DNA from: Protopterus annectens
Lineage: Eukaryota; Chordata; Ceratodontiformes; Protopteridae
Assembly (NCBI RefSeq): GCF_019279795.1
Contig: NC_056727.1
Coordinates: 1,213,026,577-1,213,090,576, forward strand
Length of the DNA stretch: 64,000 nucleotides
Reading direction: 5' to 3'
The notes beneath the pieces are model-generated. The model was not told where the DNA came from, searched no databases, and worked only from the letters and a program-made list of their open reading frames with translations. The position numbers and the translations under genes were made by a program. Positions 23,767-35,693 of this stretch are shown here, in pieces (positions within the stretch are counted from its first letter, which is position 1; every line of letters starts with the position of its first letter).

Positions 23767-24362
23767 GGTGGCCTGCAGAGTGATCCAAGCAGCAGAGAGC
23801 TAAAAGAGTGACTTTCTACCAGATATAAGTATTTTTTGTGGCTTTCCCACTGTTATTAAGCTAGCGACTGCATTTCGCCTGTTTTACTGCTACTTTAAGT
23901 GATTTCTGCATTTTACACTGTTTATTGCACTTTAAGTTACTAATTGTTGCAAATTGTTTCTGTAGGCTATACACTAAAGTGCGCTAGCCGATTTACAGCA
24001 TTTATAGCATTTACTGTCTGTTTTTCTCCTTGTCTCTGTAAAAAAAAACAAAAAAAAAAAATCTCTTTTTTTCCCGCCTTACTGAACTAGAGTAGTCCAG
24101 TTTCAGAGTTGCTGATCCCTGGGGCTTTTTTTTTTTTTCTGTTTCTGATCCCTTTCCTTATTAGGAGGGAGGGAAGTTTCTTTGCTTACCAGTGGGAGTG
24201 GGAAGCACTGAGCGACCTTTTTGTCCGATTTGGTGAAGTTTCAGCCAGAAACTAGTAGTCCATTGGTCGTTTTGGGCCAATTCCTAGCTCCTTTCAGCCC
24301 CCTGCTATAAAACACGCTAAACGCGCGTTTTCCAGCTTGTACCAACTCAGCACAGATCCTCG
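23767..24362 (+). promoter_or_regulatory. CR1 5'UTR monomer 1
   Basis: The unit is 596 bp, starting tggtggcctgcag, and is repeated at 24363. Near its end it has an inverted CCAAT box (attgg, about 24262), a CCAAT box (about 24279) and a TATAAAA box at 24306-24312. A start site about 30 nt past the TATA would fall just before the next monomer. This is the layout of monomer-type LINE promoters. Confidence 0.75.
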
Positions 24363-24910
24363 TGGTGGCCTGCAGAGTGATCCAAGCAGCAGAGAGCTAA
24401 AAGAGTGACTTTCTACCAGATATAAGTATTTTTGTGGCTTTCCCACTGTTATTAAGCTAGCGACTGCATTTCGCTTGTTTTACTGCTACTTTAAGTGATT
24501 TCTGCATTTTACACTGTTTATTGCACTTTAAGTTACTAATTGTTGCAAATTGTTTCTGTAGGCTACACACTAAAGTGCGCTAGCCGATTTATAGCATTTA
24601 CTGTCTGTTTTTTTCCTTGTCTCTGTAATAAAACAAAAAAATCTCTTGTTTTCCCGCCTTACTGAACTAGAGTAGTCCAGTTTCAGAGTTGCTGATCCCT
24701 GGGCTTTGTTTTTAGTTCCTGTTACTGATCCATTGCCTTATTAGGAAGGAGGGAAGTTTCTTTGCTTACCAGTGGGAGTGGGAAGCACTGAGCGGCCTTT
24801 TGTCCGATTTGGTGAAGTTTCAGCCAGAAACTAGTAGTCCATTGGTCGCTTTGGGCCAATTCCTAGCTCCTTCAGCCCCTGCTATAAAACACGCTTAAAC
24901 GCGTTAGCTG
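24363..24910 (+). promoter_or_regulatory. CR1 5'UTR monomer 2
   Basis: This is about 90-95% alike to monomer 1 by eye, with CCAAT near 24856-24860 and TATAAAA at 24883-24889. After about 24905 it diverges from monomer 1 into the unique leader. Activity is inferred only. Confidence 0.75.
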
Positions 24911-25227
24911 CGTTGCCACTGTTGCACACAAGAGCAGCGGCGGTTAAACAAGGTTAAACTATTCGGGCCATCTAAATTCCACTCTTCAAATTTTCCCTTA
25001 GAACTACCTTCCTCGAGCTGTACTGCTGATCTAACCAGCATATCCTATAACTGAAAAGTTCATCTCTACTTGATTCCCAAGTAGACTATTCTCTATCTGT
25101 AAAGCCTAGCACTTAGTCCTACAGTACTTGCACCTTGATAAAGCACTCATTATAGATAGTACCCCACCAGCCTAAAACCCACTTCCTCCGGAGTCCTTTG
25201 AAAGTCTCTTTATCTACTACTTCTAGT

Positions 25228-26199
25228 ATGTCGAGGGATCAGTTGCTAGTGTCCTCTCCAGCTCAACTGGTGAACCTGGGAATATTGAGGCAATGTTACA
25301 ATTGCCTCATGTACACAGACAATCCTCTCCTTCTCCCACAAAACACAAATACATGCGAGAGATGCAACTATACGGCCAAACTGGAGGCTGAGCTCTCTCG
25401 ACATAGGACTGGCAAGACCAGACAGGAGGAGAAGGTAACCACACACAATACATACCCAGTCACACATGGTGCCATCACAACTTCAAATCATACACATACT
25501 CACACAAAGACATACTCGGAGGCTCTGATCAAAAATTTTCCAAAACAGCAGAGGCCACCAAAGCAGACACCCAAACAACTACCACCTCACGACCCAACAC
25601 ATGCAACACATAGACCACACAGTCAGAGTGTCAAACAGTCACAGCCCTTAAGGCCAAACAAAATGCCAGACACACTTGTCATTGGTGATTCCATAGTCAG
25701 ACACACTGACGTCCCGCTCACCAGACTGAGTAAGGAAAAGGTCACAGTAAGCTGCCTGTCGGGCGCTAGAATCCGCCACATAACGCAAGCACTCAGGTCT
25801 CTCAACAGCAGGTACAAGTACGACTCAGTCATTGTCCACGCTGGTGTCAACGACCTGAGACGTACCTCCTTGGACTACATGAAAAGGGACATTGAGGAGC
25901 TCTCTGATTATGTAGCCCAGGCAGGTATGACCCTGACATTGAGCAGTATCCTACCTTCACCTAGAATGATGCCACAATACAGTGATAAGATGATCAGCTT
26001 TAATAATTGGCTTAAATTTTGGTGTCATTCAAAGGGGATCCAATGTCTGTCTGCCTGGGATGACATGCTGGACAAGCCACGCTGCTTCGCAAGGGACGGC
26101 TTGCACCTGTCACCCTGGGCTTCCGGATATTGGCAAAGGCTCTTGCCACCCCATAGTGCCTTTTTAGGCAAGGCTCAAATTCTAAACCTACCACCCTAG
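25228..26199 (+). CDS. CR1 ORF1 protein: zinc finger plus SGNH esterase
   Basis: The open frame has 323 codons from ATG 25228 to TAG 26197-26199. Residues 23-46 hold a C-x2-C ... C-x2-C zinc-finger-like motif, followed by a short charged, possibly coiled segment (about 50-70). A Pro/Gln/His-rich linker (about 75-145) comes next. The SGNH hydrolase domain has GDS with Ser155, GVND with Asn208, and D-G-L-H with Asp290 and His293. CR1 ORF1 proteins are known to combine such a zinc finger with an esterase. The role is thought to be RNA binding and membrane or lipid interaction during retrotransposition. All catalytic residues are present and the frame is open, in contrast to the damaged ORF2 that follows 29 bp later. 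ATG 25228 is the first in-frame Met. Confidence 0.9.
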   Translation: MSRDQLLVSSPAQLVNLGILRQCYNCLMYTDNPLLLPQNTNTCERCNYTAKLEAELSRHRTGKTRQEEKVTTHNTYPVTHGAITTSNHTHTHTKTYSEALIKNFPKQQRPPKQTPKQLPPHDPTHATHRPHSQSVKQSQPLRPNKMPDTLVIGDSIVRHTDVPLTRLSKEKVTVSCLSGARIRHITQALRSLNSRYKYDSVIVHAGVNDLRRTSLDYMKRDIEELSDYVAQAGMTLTLSSILPSPRMMPQYSDKMISFNNWLKFWCHSKGIQCLSAWDDMLDKPRCFARDGLHLSPWASGYWQRLLPPHSAFLGKAQILNLPP

Positions 26200-26228
26200 A
26201 ACACCAAAAAGGAAAAAAACTAAGGGTA

Positions 26229-28806
26229 ATGCTGCTCAATGCCAGAAGTCTCAATCTCAAGATGCACGCACTCGAGGCCCTTCTCAATATGGAGAACATC
26301 GATATCTGTGCTGTGACAGAAACCTGGTTCAAGGCTCCTGAGAGCACCCCAGCACTAACAGGTTTCACCTCATATCATGCGTTCCGGCCCCAAAATCCGG
26401 ACAACACCAAGAAAGGAGGGGGGGGTGTCCATATTCATAAAGGACACCCACACCTCAAGGTTGGTGGCAACGCACGATGCATCGGAGACCATCCAGGTGC
26501 AATTAACCATAGGCAAGACTGCTCTGCAATTTGTAGCATGTTACAGGCCACCCTCTCAAACTCAGTAACCTCACATGGCCTTCCTGAAAACATTGGAGGG
26601 GATAAATGCATCTCCAAACACCATCATACTAAGTGACTTCAACTACCCTAATATAGACTGGGAACACTACTCAAGCCCGAACACTCTAACCCAAAGATTC
26701 CTGGAGTTCATAAACTCAAATGCCATGGAACAACTAGTCACCATCCCCACAAGAGGAGAAAACATACTTGATCTCATCATCACGAACATGGGATCAAAAT
26801 GTTCAACACCGGAAGTATACCCTCACTGGTGAGATCAGATCATAAACTAATCTCGCTGGAGGTCCTCATCCCGCCCACCTGAAACAAAAAGACCACAGTG
26901 AAAAACTTCTCAAAAGCCGATTTCACACTTCTAAAAACTAGTGTGGTCTCCTTTAAGGCCCCTGAGCCAGTGGCAAACATTACTCAAACCGCTGAATCAC
27001 TTACAAATGCCTTCTACCAGCACCTACAGGACTGCATGGATCAGGCAATCCCAAACAAAACTAAGACTCTCTGTACCAAAGGCAAGCGTCCAGTCTGGTG
27101 GACCCCAGCCATAAACAAACTCTACAACAAAAGGAGGAAGCTACTACAAGATAGAGCAAAATCCTTGAAAGGTAAGACACCTTTGATCATTATAAGTAAA
27201 AAACTAAGAGCTCTCATAAAATCATCCAAGGCAAATTTTGAGAGAAAAATCGCCAAGGACTCTAAAGACAATCATAAGGCCTTCTTTAGCTATGTTAGAA
27301 ACCTAGGAGGAAACTCCCAGATATGCTCAGAATTAGTTCAAAATGATGTGAAAATTACTGAACCTACACACATTGCCAACATACTGGCTGACAGGTTCAG
27401 TGCAAACTTCTCCCTCCCCAAAAGGAGAGATATCTATTCCAGAGGATTGTAGCCCCCAAACATCTCCAACGCCCAGGTGAGAACTGCCCTCACTAAGGCA
27501 AAAACACAGCATCCATGGGACCGGATGGTGTCCCCGGCTGTGTGCTTCACGAACTCAACGAGGAATTAAACCCACAGTTAGGACAGCTGTTTAATCTTAG
27601 CCTCACCTCAGGATACGCACCCAAGGAGTGGCGACGGCGACTGTGGTCCCACTTCATAAGGGCGGTGCCTCCACAGACCCTGGAAATTACCGCCCCATTA
27701 GCTTGACAAGCCTTATCTGCAAAGCCATGGAGAAGATCATAATGGAACTCATAAATAAAGACATAGGGAACTTGCAGACTTTGGATCCAACCCAGTTTGG
27801 CTTTGTCAAAGGCAGATCCTGCCTCTTAAACTTGGTTGACTTTTTCGAGACAGTCACCAAGGCCATTGATGAGGGAAAGGCAGTCCATACAGCCTACCTC
27901 GACCTGGCAAAGGCCTTCGACACAATACCCCACTCAGGTATCATCGAAAAACTCATCAGCTTGAATGTAAACCCATACATCACAAGATGGGTTGCAAACT
28001 GGCTAAGTGACAGAACCCACAGGGTCAGAGTTGCTGGAGCCATGTCAGACTCAAAGCCTGTCACAAGTGGTGTCCCACAGGGCTCAGTCCTGGGTCCACT
28101 CTTGTTCGGCATCTACTTTTCTGAAGTACAAGCAAACACAGGAGGGTTATGGCTGACAAAGTTTGCAGATGACTGCAAACTGGGCGCCACAGTCGAAAAC
28201 ACATCTGACACAGATATCCTCCAGAAGGGCCTCACAGAAATGGATAACTGGTGCCAGAGCCATGGCCTAAAGTTAAACGCCAAAAAATGCATAGTCATAC
28301 CCTTCGGGAAAAACAAGGTTACCCCTAGCTACCATATAGGTGGCAATCCACTGAGCACAGAAAAAGTCATCAGGGATCTGGGGACCCAGGTTGACAGTAG
28401 CCTTTGGTTTGACACTCATGTTGCTAAAGTAGTTAGGAAAACCTTCTATATCGCCCACCTGATCATGAAGGGATTCACATCTAGATCAAGGGAGGTCATC
28501 GTCCCCCTGTACTCATCACTCATTAGACCTATGATTCAGTACAATGCCCGCTCGAATGTATCTGACCAGACACCTGCTGCAGTTTGAAAGGCCCCAAAAG
28601 TTCCTCACCAAAAGGATAAAGGGTCTCAAAAATATGTCTTATGCTGCCCGACTGAAAGAACTCCAGCTCTATTCAGTCTCATACCGCTTGCTCAGAGGTG
28701 ACCTGTGCCTGACATATAAGGCCATGTCAAACCCAGATTTGATGAATATGCTTCACCTCAAAAATCTAGATCCCTCAGAACCACAAGGGCGGAGACTTAA
28801 ACCTTG
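26229..28806 (+). pseudogene. CR1 ORF2: endonuclease and reverse transcriptase, damaged
   Basis: The endonuclease is at about 26229-26860: LLNARSLN at the start, VTETWF near 26312, SDFNYP near 26632 and SDHKLIS near 26835. The linker and WWTPAINKLYNKRRKLL are at about 27097-27145. The reverse transcriptase is at about 27515-28590: LDLAKAFDT near 27899, PQGSVLGPLLFGIYF near 28075 and the catalytic FADD near 28166. The C-terminal domain runs to about 28806. Frame changes are visible near 26370, 26820, 27440-27515, 27640 and 28545, and there is an in-frame stop at 26566-26568. At least six lesions make the copy inactive. The polymerase core itself (27628-28587) is a single open frame of 319 codons. 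Confidence 0.9.
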
Positions 28807-29120
28807 ACACGGTTATAAATAGAACGTGCTGGAGGGACAGATTCATCACCCAGAGACTCCCTATGCTGTGGAACAAAATCCCGGTACATGTGAGGCAGAG
28901 CACCTCGCTGGCCTTGTTCAAGAGGAATCTTGACCAATGGATGGGAGATCGCAGATATACCCCAGGGATTACTTCAGTGTCACTGCTTGACAGAGACACA
29001 GCAAAATGATAGGCATAGTTTTTATTCAAACTAAAGGGGTGGCGAAAGCCACATAACTATGGGCTAGGCTTATAAATGCCCTTGGGCAGATAGCCTAGTA
29101 TGAACCTATGAACCTATGAA

Positions 29121-29171
29121 TCAGAACATGGCAGAGAACACCTCTCAATAATAGATATGGCTGATTATATA

Positions 29172-29234
<63 letters not shown>

Positions 29235-31144
29235 AAGACCATGTTGCAACTCCTATTTCAGATTTTATGATGAAACTTCCAAACCGCCTACAGCATATTT
29301 AGCTACAAAAGCACCTATGACTGACATTCTACACAAAAGGATTTCATGCAGTCCCATGCCGAATGTAACCAAACCATGTTAGCTGTTCCACTCTATCATG
29401 TTGTCTAGGACAGGTGACAAAAAAGCCTTCTGGTAAAATATACAGGATTTTTTTTTTATTTCTAATGTAACAGCAACTCAGTAAAGAAGCATTCTAGGTT
29501 CATTATTGTACTAGGTATACTGAGCAGAATACCACCACCACACTTGCAACAAGAAATTTCAGAACACTAGCCTAAATTTGACCATAATACTTTAGTTGTT
29601 CCATCTACAGTATGTTGTCCACAACATATGGCAAATGAGGGAAAAAAAAAAACTTTCTGGCAAAATATACAGAACGTTTACTTGTGATGCAATGACACCT
29701 CTGTAAAGATGTATTCTAGGTTATTAGTGCACTTAGCATGCTAACACTTAGCTATGTTTACATAATGGAAAGAAAATAATGCAAAATATTAGACTGTGGC
29801 AGTGAATACACCTCAGAAACAAGGGATTTGTTGCCTATTTATAAATGGCCATATCTCAGTCTCACTTTCAGACTTCCTGGCAAATGTGTCAGACATTAAG
29901 CATTGCTTCTTCAGCTGCAAAACCCTTAGGAATTTAAGGACAGCACTACACTGAAACTGATCACACCATTTTCATTGGTCTAATCTACAGCATGTTATCT
30001 GTGGCAAATGGTAAATGAAAAAATTTTTTCTGGTAAAATATACAGAAATGTTACATCAAATGCAACCATAACCAAGTAAATAAGTATTATAGGCTATTAC
30101 TGTACTCAGCATGCTGAGTAAGAGTTCAGAACCACATCCACTTTATAGACAGGATATACCACACTATGGCAGTGAGGGCCACTGAAACACTGAATATGCT
30201 GACTATATATAAATGGCCAGCTCTCAGTGCCACTTTCAAATTTAATGATGAACTAAGCTACAACAATAGCATAGTAAGTTACAAAAGACAGCACAGACTG
30301 CTCTTCTACTGTTAGTGGTGTCAGTGCAGCAGCTGACTCATTTTGATCATATCACTTAATTGTTGCAGTCTATGAACTTTATACATGTCATGTATCAAAT
30401 CAAAATATTTATTTTCTGGAAAAATATAAGGATTTACATAGCTAACGTAATACAAACTTGGTAAGCAAGTATTCTAGGGTATTACTATAATGAGTATACT
30501 GAGCAGAAGATCAAAACAGCACCCACAATGTAAATGGAGTAAACTGTAAACATCAAGCCATGACAATGAACACTGTAGAGACAGTGGATATGTTGCCTAT
30601 ATATAAAATACAATATTTCTGACTACTTTGAGATTTTATTGCAAAACTTTCAGTCAGTAACCACCGTGAGTTCAGCTGCTCTACTCTTAGGAGTTTCACT
30701 GCAGCACTGTGCTGAATTTGTCCGTACCACATCAAGTGCTCCAGTCTACTGCATGTTATCTACGGCATATGGGAAATAACATATTGAAAAACATTTTCTG
30801 ACAAAATGTACAGAAATTTTTACTTCTCAGTTAATGACCACTCAGTAAAGTATTATAAGTTTTTATTGTACTTAACATAGTGAGCAGAAGCCCAACAGAA
30901 CACCCACAACTGAAATGGAGTACAATGCAAACTATCAAAACCTTTGAAACAATGGATAGACTGCCTATATATAAAAGGCCATATATCAGTCCTCCTTTGC
31001 AAGTTCATTACAAAACATTCAGGCATTTTTTGTGATATCTGCTACAGTGAGGATCTAGAAATGCTATTCTACATTTAGGGTTTTCAGTACAGCACAACGT
31101 TGAACTTGAACATACTACTTCAAGTTGGCCCAGTCTATTGTATG
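29121..31144 (+). repeat. Degenerate satellite, block 2 (about 5 units)
   Basis: Anchor positions are near 29470, 29688, 30066, 30455 and 30838. Spacings of about 375-390 bp are regular except for one short 220-bp unit. The array resumes at nearly the point where block 1 was interrupted. An AT microsatellite sits at 29165-29222. Confidence 0.8.
29165..29234. repeat. AT then AC microsatellite
   Basis: About 25-29 AT units, with one interruption, run into AC units. It lies within the satellite array. Confidence 0.9.
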
Positions 31145-34100
31145 GATATGGGACGACATGATCGACAGACCACGATGCTTTGCCAGAGATTGTCTGCACC
31201 TGTCGCCCCTGGGATTCAGGTTACTGGCTAAAGCTCTTGCCACCCCTAGAATGCCTTTTTTACGCAAAGTTCAAAGGACAAAACCACCACCGTAACAAGT
31301 ACAAGCATGCAAAATCGGAAGGTAATGCAAAATCGGAAGGTAATGCTACTCAATGCTAGAAGTCTAAACCACAAAATGCACTCTCTCGAGGCACTCCTAA
31401 AAATGGAGAACATCGATATCTGTGCAGTAACTGAGACCTGGTTCAAGGCTCCAGAGAGCAGCCCTGCTATACCAGGCTGCAACTCTTACCAAACTTTTCG
31501 GCCACCAAACCAGGACCGTAACACTAAAGGTGGAGGAGTGTCCATATTCACACCACCAGGCTAGTTGCCCAAGACAATGCGTCTGAAATTCTCCAGGTGC
31601 AACTAACACTAGGTAAGACTGCAATCCAAATTGTAGCTTGCTACAGATCCCCCACCATGCCCCAAGATTCTCACTACACCTTTCTAAACATACTGGAAAA
31701 TATTAAGATAGAGCCAAACACTCTAATACTGGGTGATTTTAACTATCCTTCCATTAACTGGGAAAACTACTCGTGTACCAACACCTTTGCCCAACGGTTC
31801 TTGAAATTCATAAATTCCAATGCCCTGGATCAACTAATCCACAGTCCCACCAGGGGCTCCAATATCCTAGACCTGGTCATTACCAACATGGGAAATCGAT
31901 GCCCCACACCTATGGTCACCCCCTCGTTAGTCAGGTCTGACCATAAGCTAATCACCCTTAACATCCACATCCCACCCCCACCCCCAGTAAGGAAACCTCC
32001 ATAAAAACTTCTCCAAAGCCAACTTCATGCTACTCAAGTCAGTGAAGTGACAAACTTCATGACACCCATGCAGACGGGAACTGAAAGTTCGACTGCTGAA
32101 TCCTACACTAAGGCACTGTACGAGCACATCCACTCATGCATGAATCGTGCCATCCCAAAAAAAAAAACCAAGATGTTCGCCTCCAAAAAAAGGAAGCCAA
32201 TCTGGTGGTCCCCTGCCATAAAAAAACTTTACAACAAAAGGAAGAAACTGTTGCAGAAAAGAGGAAAATCCCAGGATGCAAAAAACTCCCTTACCAGCCT
32301 CAGTAAGAAACTGAGATCCCTCATAAAATCCTCCAAAGCTAGTTATGAAAATAAAATTGCCAAAGATTCCGAAGACAACCATAAAGGCATTCTATAACTA
32401 TGTCAAGAATCTAAATGGCAATGCTCAGATCTGCTCTGAGCTAAAACAGAATGGCATTAAATATACTGATCCCAAGGATATTGCCAATATCCTGGCAGAT
32501 AGATTCAGTGCTAACTTCACCCCCCCCCCTCACCCCCAAAAGGGCCCATCTAAATACCAGAAGATTGCCAAATTCCGGTAATAACAGCCACACAGGTAAA
32601 AAACGCACTCTCCAAAGCTAAGAATACAGCATCCATGGGACCAGATGACATCCCGGGCTGTGTACTACATGAACTACAATATGAACTGGCACCTCACCTA
32701 AGTGTCATGTTTAATCATAGCCTCACCTCAGGTTTCGTGCCCACTGAGTGGTGCAGAGCTACAGTTATCCCACTCCACAAGAGGGGATGCCTTGGATCCC
32801 GGAAACTACCGTCCCATCAGTCTGACAAGCCTTATCTGCAAGGCCATGGAGCGTATTATCATGGAACTTATAAACAAAGACACTGGCAACCTTCAAACTC
32901 TGGACCCCACCCAGTTTGGGTTTGTGAAGGGCCGATCTTGTCTCCTGAACCTGACTGACTTCTTCGAATCAGTCTCCAGAGCTATGGACAAAGGTAAGGT
33001 GGTCCACACAACCTATCTAGACCTCCCCAAGGCCTTTGACACCACCCGCCACTCTGGAATCATAGATAAACTTACTAAGCTGGGCATTAATCCCTACATC
33101 ACCCAATGGGTTGCCAACTGGCTCACTGACAGAACCCACACTGTAAAAGTAGCCGACTCCAAATCCAGCTCCAGGCAAGTGACAAGTGGAGTACCTTAGG
33201 GTTCAGTCCTGGGACCGCTCTTGTTTGGCATCTACTTCTCTGAAGTACAGGACAACACTAAGGGACTCTGGCTACGCAGATGACTGCAAACTGGGAGCTA
33301 TTACTGAATCCCCAAATGATGTGGATACCTACAAAAGGGCCTTACAGAAACAGATGCTTGGTGCCAGAGCCATGGGCTCAAGCTCAATGCCAATAAATGT
33401 ATAGTTATCCCCTTTGGGAAAAAACATGTACCCGTGAATCACCACATAGGTGGCAGTACACTAAACACCAAAAGTGTGATAAGAGACTTAGGGACACAGG
33501 TGGACAGTGGTCTCACCTTTGATAACCATATTGCCACAACAGTCAGGAAATCCTTCTATGTGGTACACCTCATCACTAAGGGCTTTTCATCCAGAAAAAA
33601 GGAGGTAATTGTCCCACTATACTCATCCCTCATTAGACCCATTATAGAATACAATGCCCCATTTGGTATGTACCTCTCAAGACATCTGCAACAACTGGAA
33701 AGGCCACAGAAATACCTCACTACAAGAATCACAGGCCTAAAGCAGATGTCCTACGCTGACCGCCTTAAAAAAACTCCAGCTATACTCTGTCGCATATCGT
33801 CTACTCAGAGGCGATCTCTGCTTAACATACAAGGCCATGTCAAACCCAGAGCTGTTGGACATGCTACACTTAAAGAAATCCCAATCCCTCAGAGCCACAC
33901 GCCCCAGGGATCTAAACCTTCTCAACACAATAAACAAAACATGCTGGAGGGATAGGTTCCTGACCCAGAGACTCCCCAGACTCTGGAACAGACTGCCCAT
34001 ACATGTCAAGCAAAGTGCATCTTTGGCCCTCTTCAAAAGGAACCTTGACGATTGGAAGGGAGAAAGGAAATTCACCCCGGGATCACATCAGTTGCCCTGC

Positions 34101-34217
34101 TAGACAGGGGTCCAGGGAAGTAAATAGAGTGGGAAGAAATAGCCAGGGAATTGTTATGGCAAGGCTTGTATAGGCCCTAGGGCTGATAGCCTAGTACTAA
34201 CCTATGAACCTATATCC
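31145..34217 (+). mobile_element. CR1-like LINE, 5'-truncated within ORF1
   Basis: The copy starts in the last 40-50 codons of ORF1 (WDDMIDRPRCFARD-like) and runs through endonuclease and reverse transcriptase to a tail of cctatgaacctata. Blocks visible: LLNARSLNHKMHSLEALLKM near 31340, GDFNYPSINW near 31731, GPDDIPGCVL near 32638, PISLTSLICKAME near 32812 and ADDCKLGA near 33275. An 18-bp tandem duplication occurs at about 31308-31345 before ORF2. Several frame shifts, an in-frame stop in the PQGS box (33199) and a roughly 10-bp deletion just before the ADD motif make it inactive. It is antisense to HMGCL. Confidence 0.92.
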
Positions 34218-34650
34218 ATGATGTATGCGCATGTGTGTTTGTGTGTTTTCCCTAACATACATATGGTTTTACTTCTGAAGTAATACCAACTCAGTAGAGA
34301 AGAGCTCTAGACCATTACTGTATTCTACACACTAAGCAAAAGGCCAGCATAATGCCAAAATAGTACAGCAAAATTGTCAGACTTTGGCAGAAAAGGCATA
34401 CAATCCAAAGCCTCTGCTGTCTATCTATGAAACCCTATATTTCAGTCCTCCTTTTAGATTTCACTATGGATGTTCAGCAATGTCACAACAAGGTGGCCAG
34501 CTATAAAATGCACCCAATACATGTATTCTACCCTCAGGAATTTAAGTGCAACTCACTGAAAACTGAATTTGAGGCAACCACCTTTGCTGCAAAAAACTAT
34601 GACACTGCATCCATGACATTTAACAAGCAAAAATACTTTTTTTTCCTGGT
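34218..34650 (+). repeat. Degenerate satellite, block 3
   Basis: The array resumes after the CR1 tail with the anchor accaactcagtagagaagag near 34282, the tatgaaaccctatatttcag block and a gaatttaagtgcaactcac block. About one unit is recognisable. Confidence 0.65.
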
Positions 34651-34687
34651 GAATTTGTTTTACTTATGAAACAAAATAGTGCGTGTG

Positions 34688-34697
<10 letters not shown>

Positions 34698-34756
<59 letters not shown>
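34698..34756. repeat. AT microsatellite
   Basis: About 29 AT units, followed by a T run. Confidence 0.9.
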
Positions 34757-34764
<8 letters not shown>

Positions 34765-35693
34765 TTGGGATAGGTCTTTTGAGCAGAGGTCAGAATGCAC
34801 CCAGGTGGAAACCAAGTAAAGTTTTAGATGCATATATGTGACCATACTTCAGTTCCTCTAAGGCAGTTTACAATAAAAATTCAGGGGGTTCTAATAATAT
34901 ACCTGGATAAAACAAAAAACATAAGAAGAATGTCATTCTTGTCTCAATGCTTTCACTGTACCGCATTCCTTACTTACATGCCAGCAAAATGCCTTTGTCA
35001 GTAGACGGCATTGTACCCCTCACATTACATGCAGCAACAGAAATGCTGCACTGGCTTTTGAAATAAAAATATTTTTTTTTCCTTCTAGTCAAAGGAGGAC
35101 TTGGCACACATACATTCTAGACATTAGTTCTGCTTTGCCTTGTAAAATAATGGTCAAACAGCCTCAGGTGGAAAAATGGTATAAAGCTAGACTACGAAAA
35201 CAGTAGTCCTCTGAAATGCTGAATTTGCTAGCTGTATATAACAGGTCATATATGTTAGTTCCCCTAAGGCAGCATCTCATTTGAATTACATGATTTTTTT
35301 TAAAGTACACTGCCTTAATTCCCCCAAGGCAGTGCACATAAAAAAATCAGGGAATTCAAATGAGATACTTGGGTATAAATTTAAAGATGTCATTCTACCA
35401 CCAAGTATTTCACTGTGAAAGTGGCAGACGTGCGTAGCTCAGGACCTATCTGAATTGGAGATTGCTGGAATAAAGATTGCATTAGAACCATTTAAATCTG
35501 TTTGAATTTAAGCACCACATTTGCACGGGTTTGCACTCAGTTTACTGGAGTTGCTCTGAGTTTGGCATTCATAGCCAGAAATCTGAAATGCATCTAAGAG
35601 AATCCAAGGCATCCATTGAAATCTTCAACAAATAAGTAGAATTTAAACATGTTTTTTGCACTTGTGCACTGAATTTCTCTGAAAGTACAGTTG
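34757..35693. other. Intron with a repeated palindromic block
   Basis: No gene is seen. Positions 35270-35370 form a long imperfect hairpin. A related block (ctaaggcagtttacaataaaaat, in part) lies near 34858-34905. Positions 35417-35477 match 47279-47335 on the other side of the DIRS pair. It may be a further diverged satellite. Confidence 0.5.
35270..35370. repeat. Imperfect palindrome of about 100 bp
   Basis: The outer arms are catctcatttgaatt and its inverse aattcaaatgagat. The inner arms are cactgcctta and aaggcagtg. It could form a stem-loop or be the remains of a small inverted-repeat element. Confidence 0.7.

Larger units (their letters stand above)
23767..29120 (+). mobile_element. 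CR1-like LINE, near full length (5'UTR, ORF1, ORF2, 3' tail)
   Basis: In order the element has two tandem 5'UTR monomers (23767-24910), a leader to 25227, intact ORF1 (25228-26199), a damaged ORF2 (26229 to about 28806), a 3'UTR, and an 8-bp-repeat tail (acctatgaacctatgaa) ending about 29120. The esterase-bearing ORF1, apurinic-type endonuclease, reverse transcriptase and octanucleotide tail place it in the CR1 clade. It lies in the satellite array with no evident target duplication, as is usual for CR1. It is antisense to HMGCL. It is the youngest-looking CR1 copy in the window. Confidence 0.93.

Noticed and set aside
34660-34845. A frame made mostly of alternating Tyr and Ile
   Set aside because: It is only a translated AT microsatellite.
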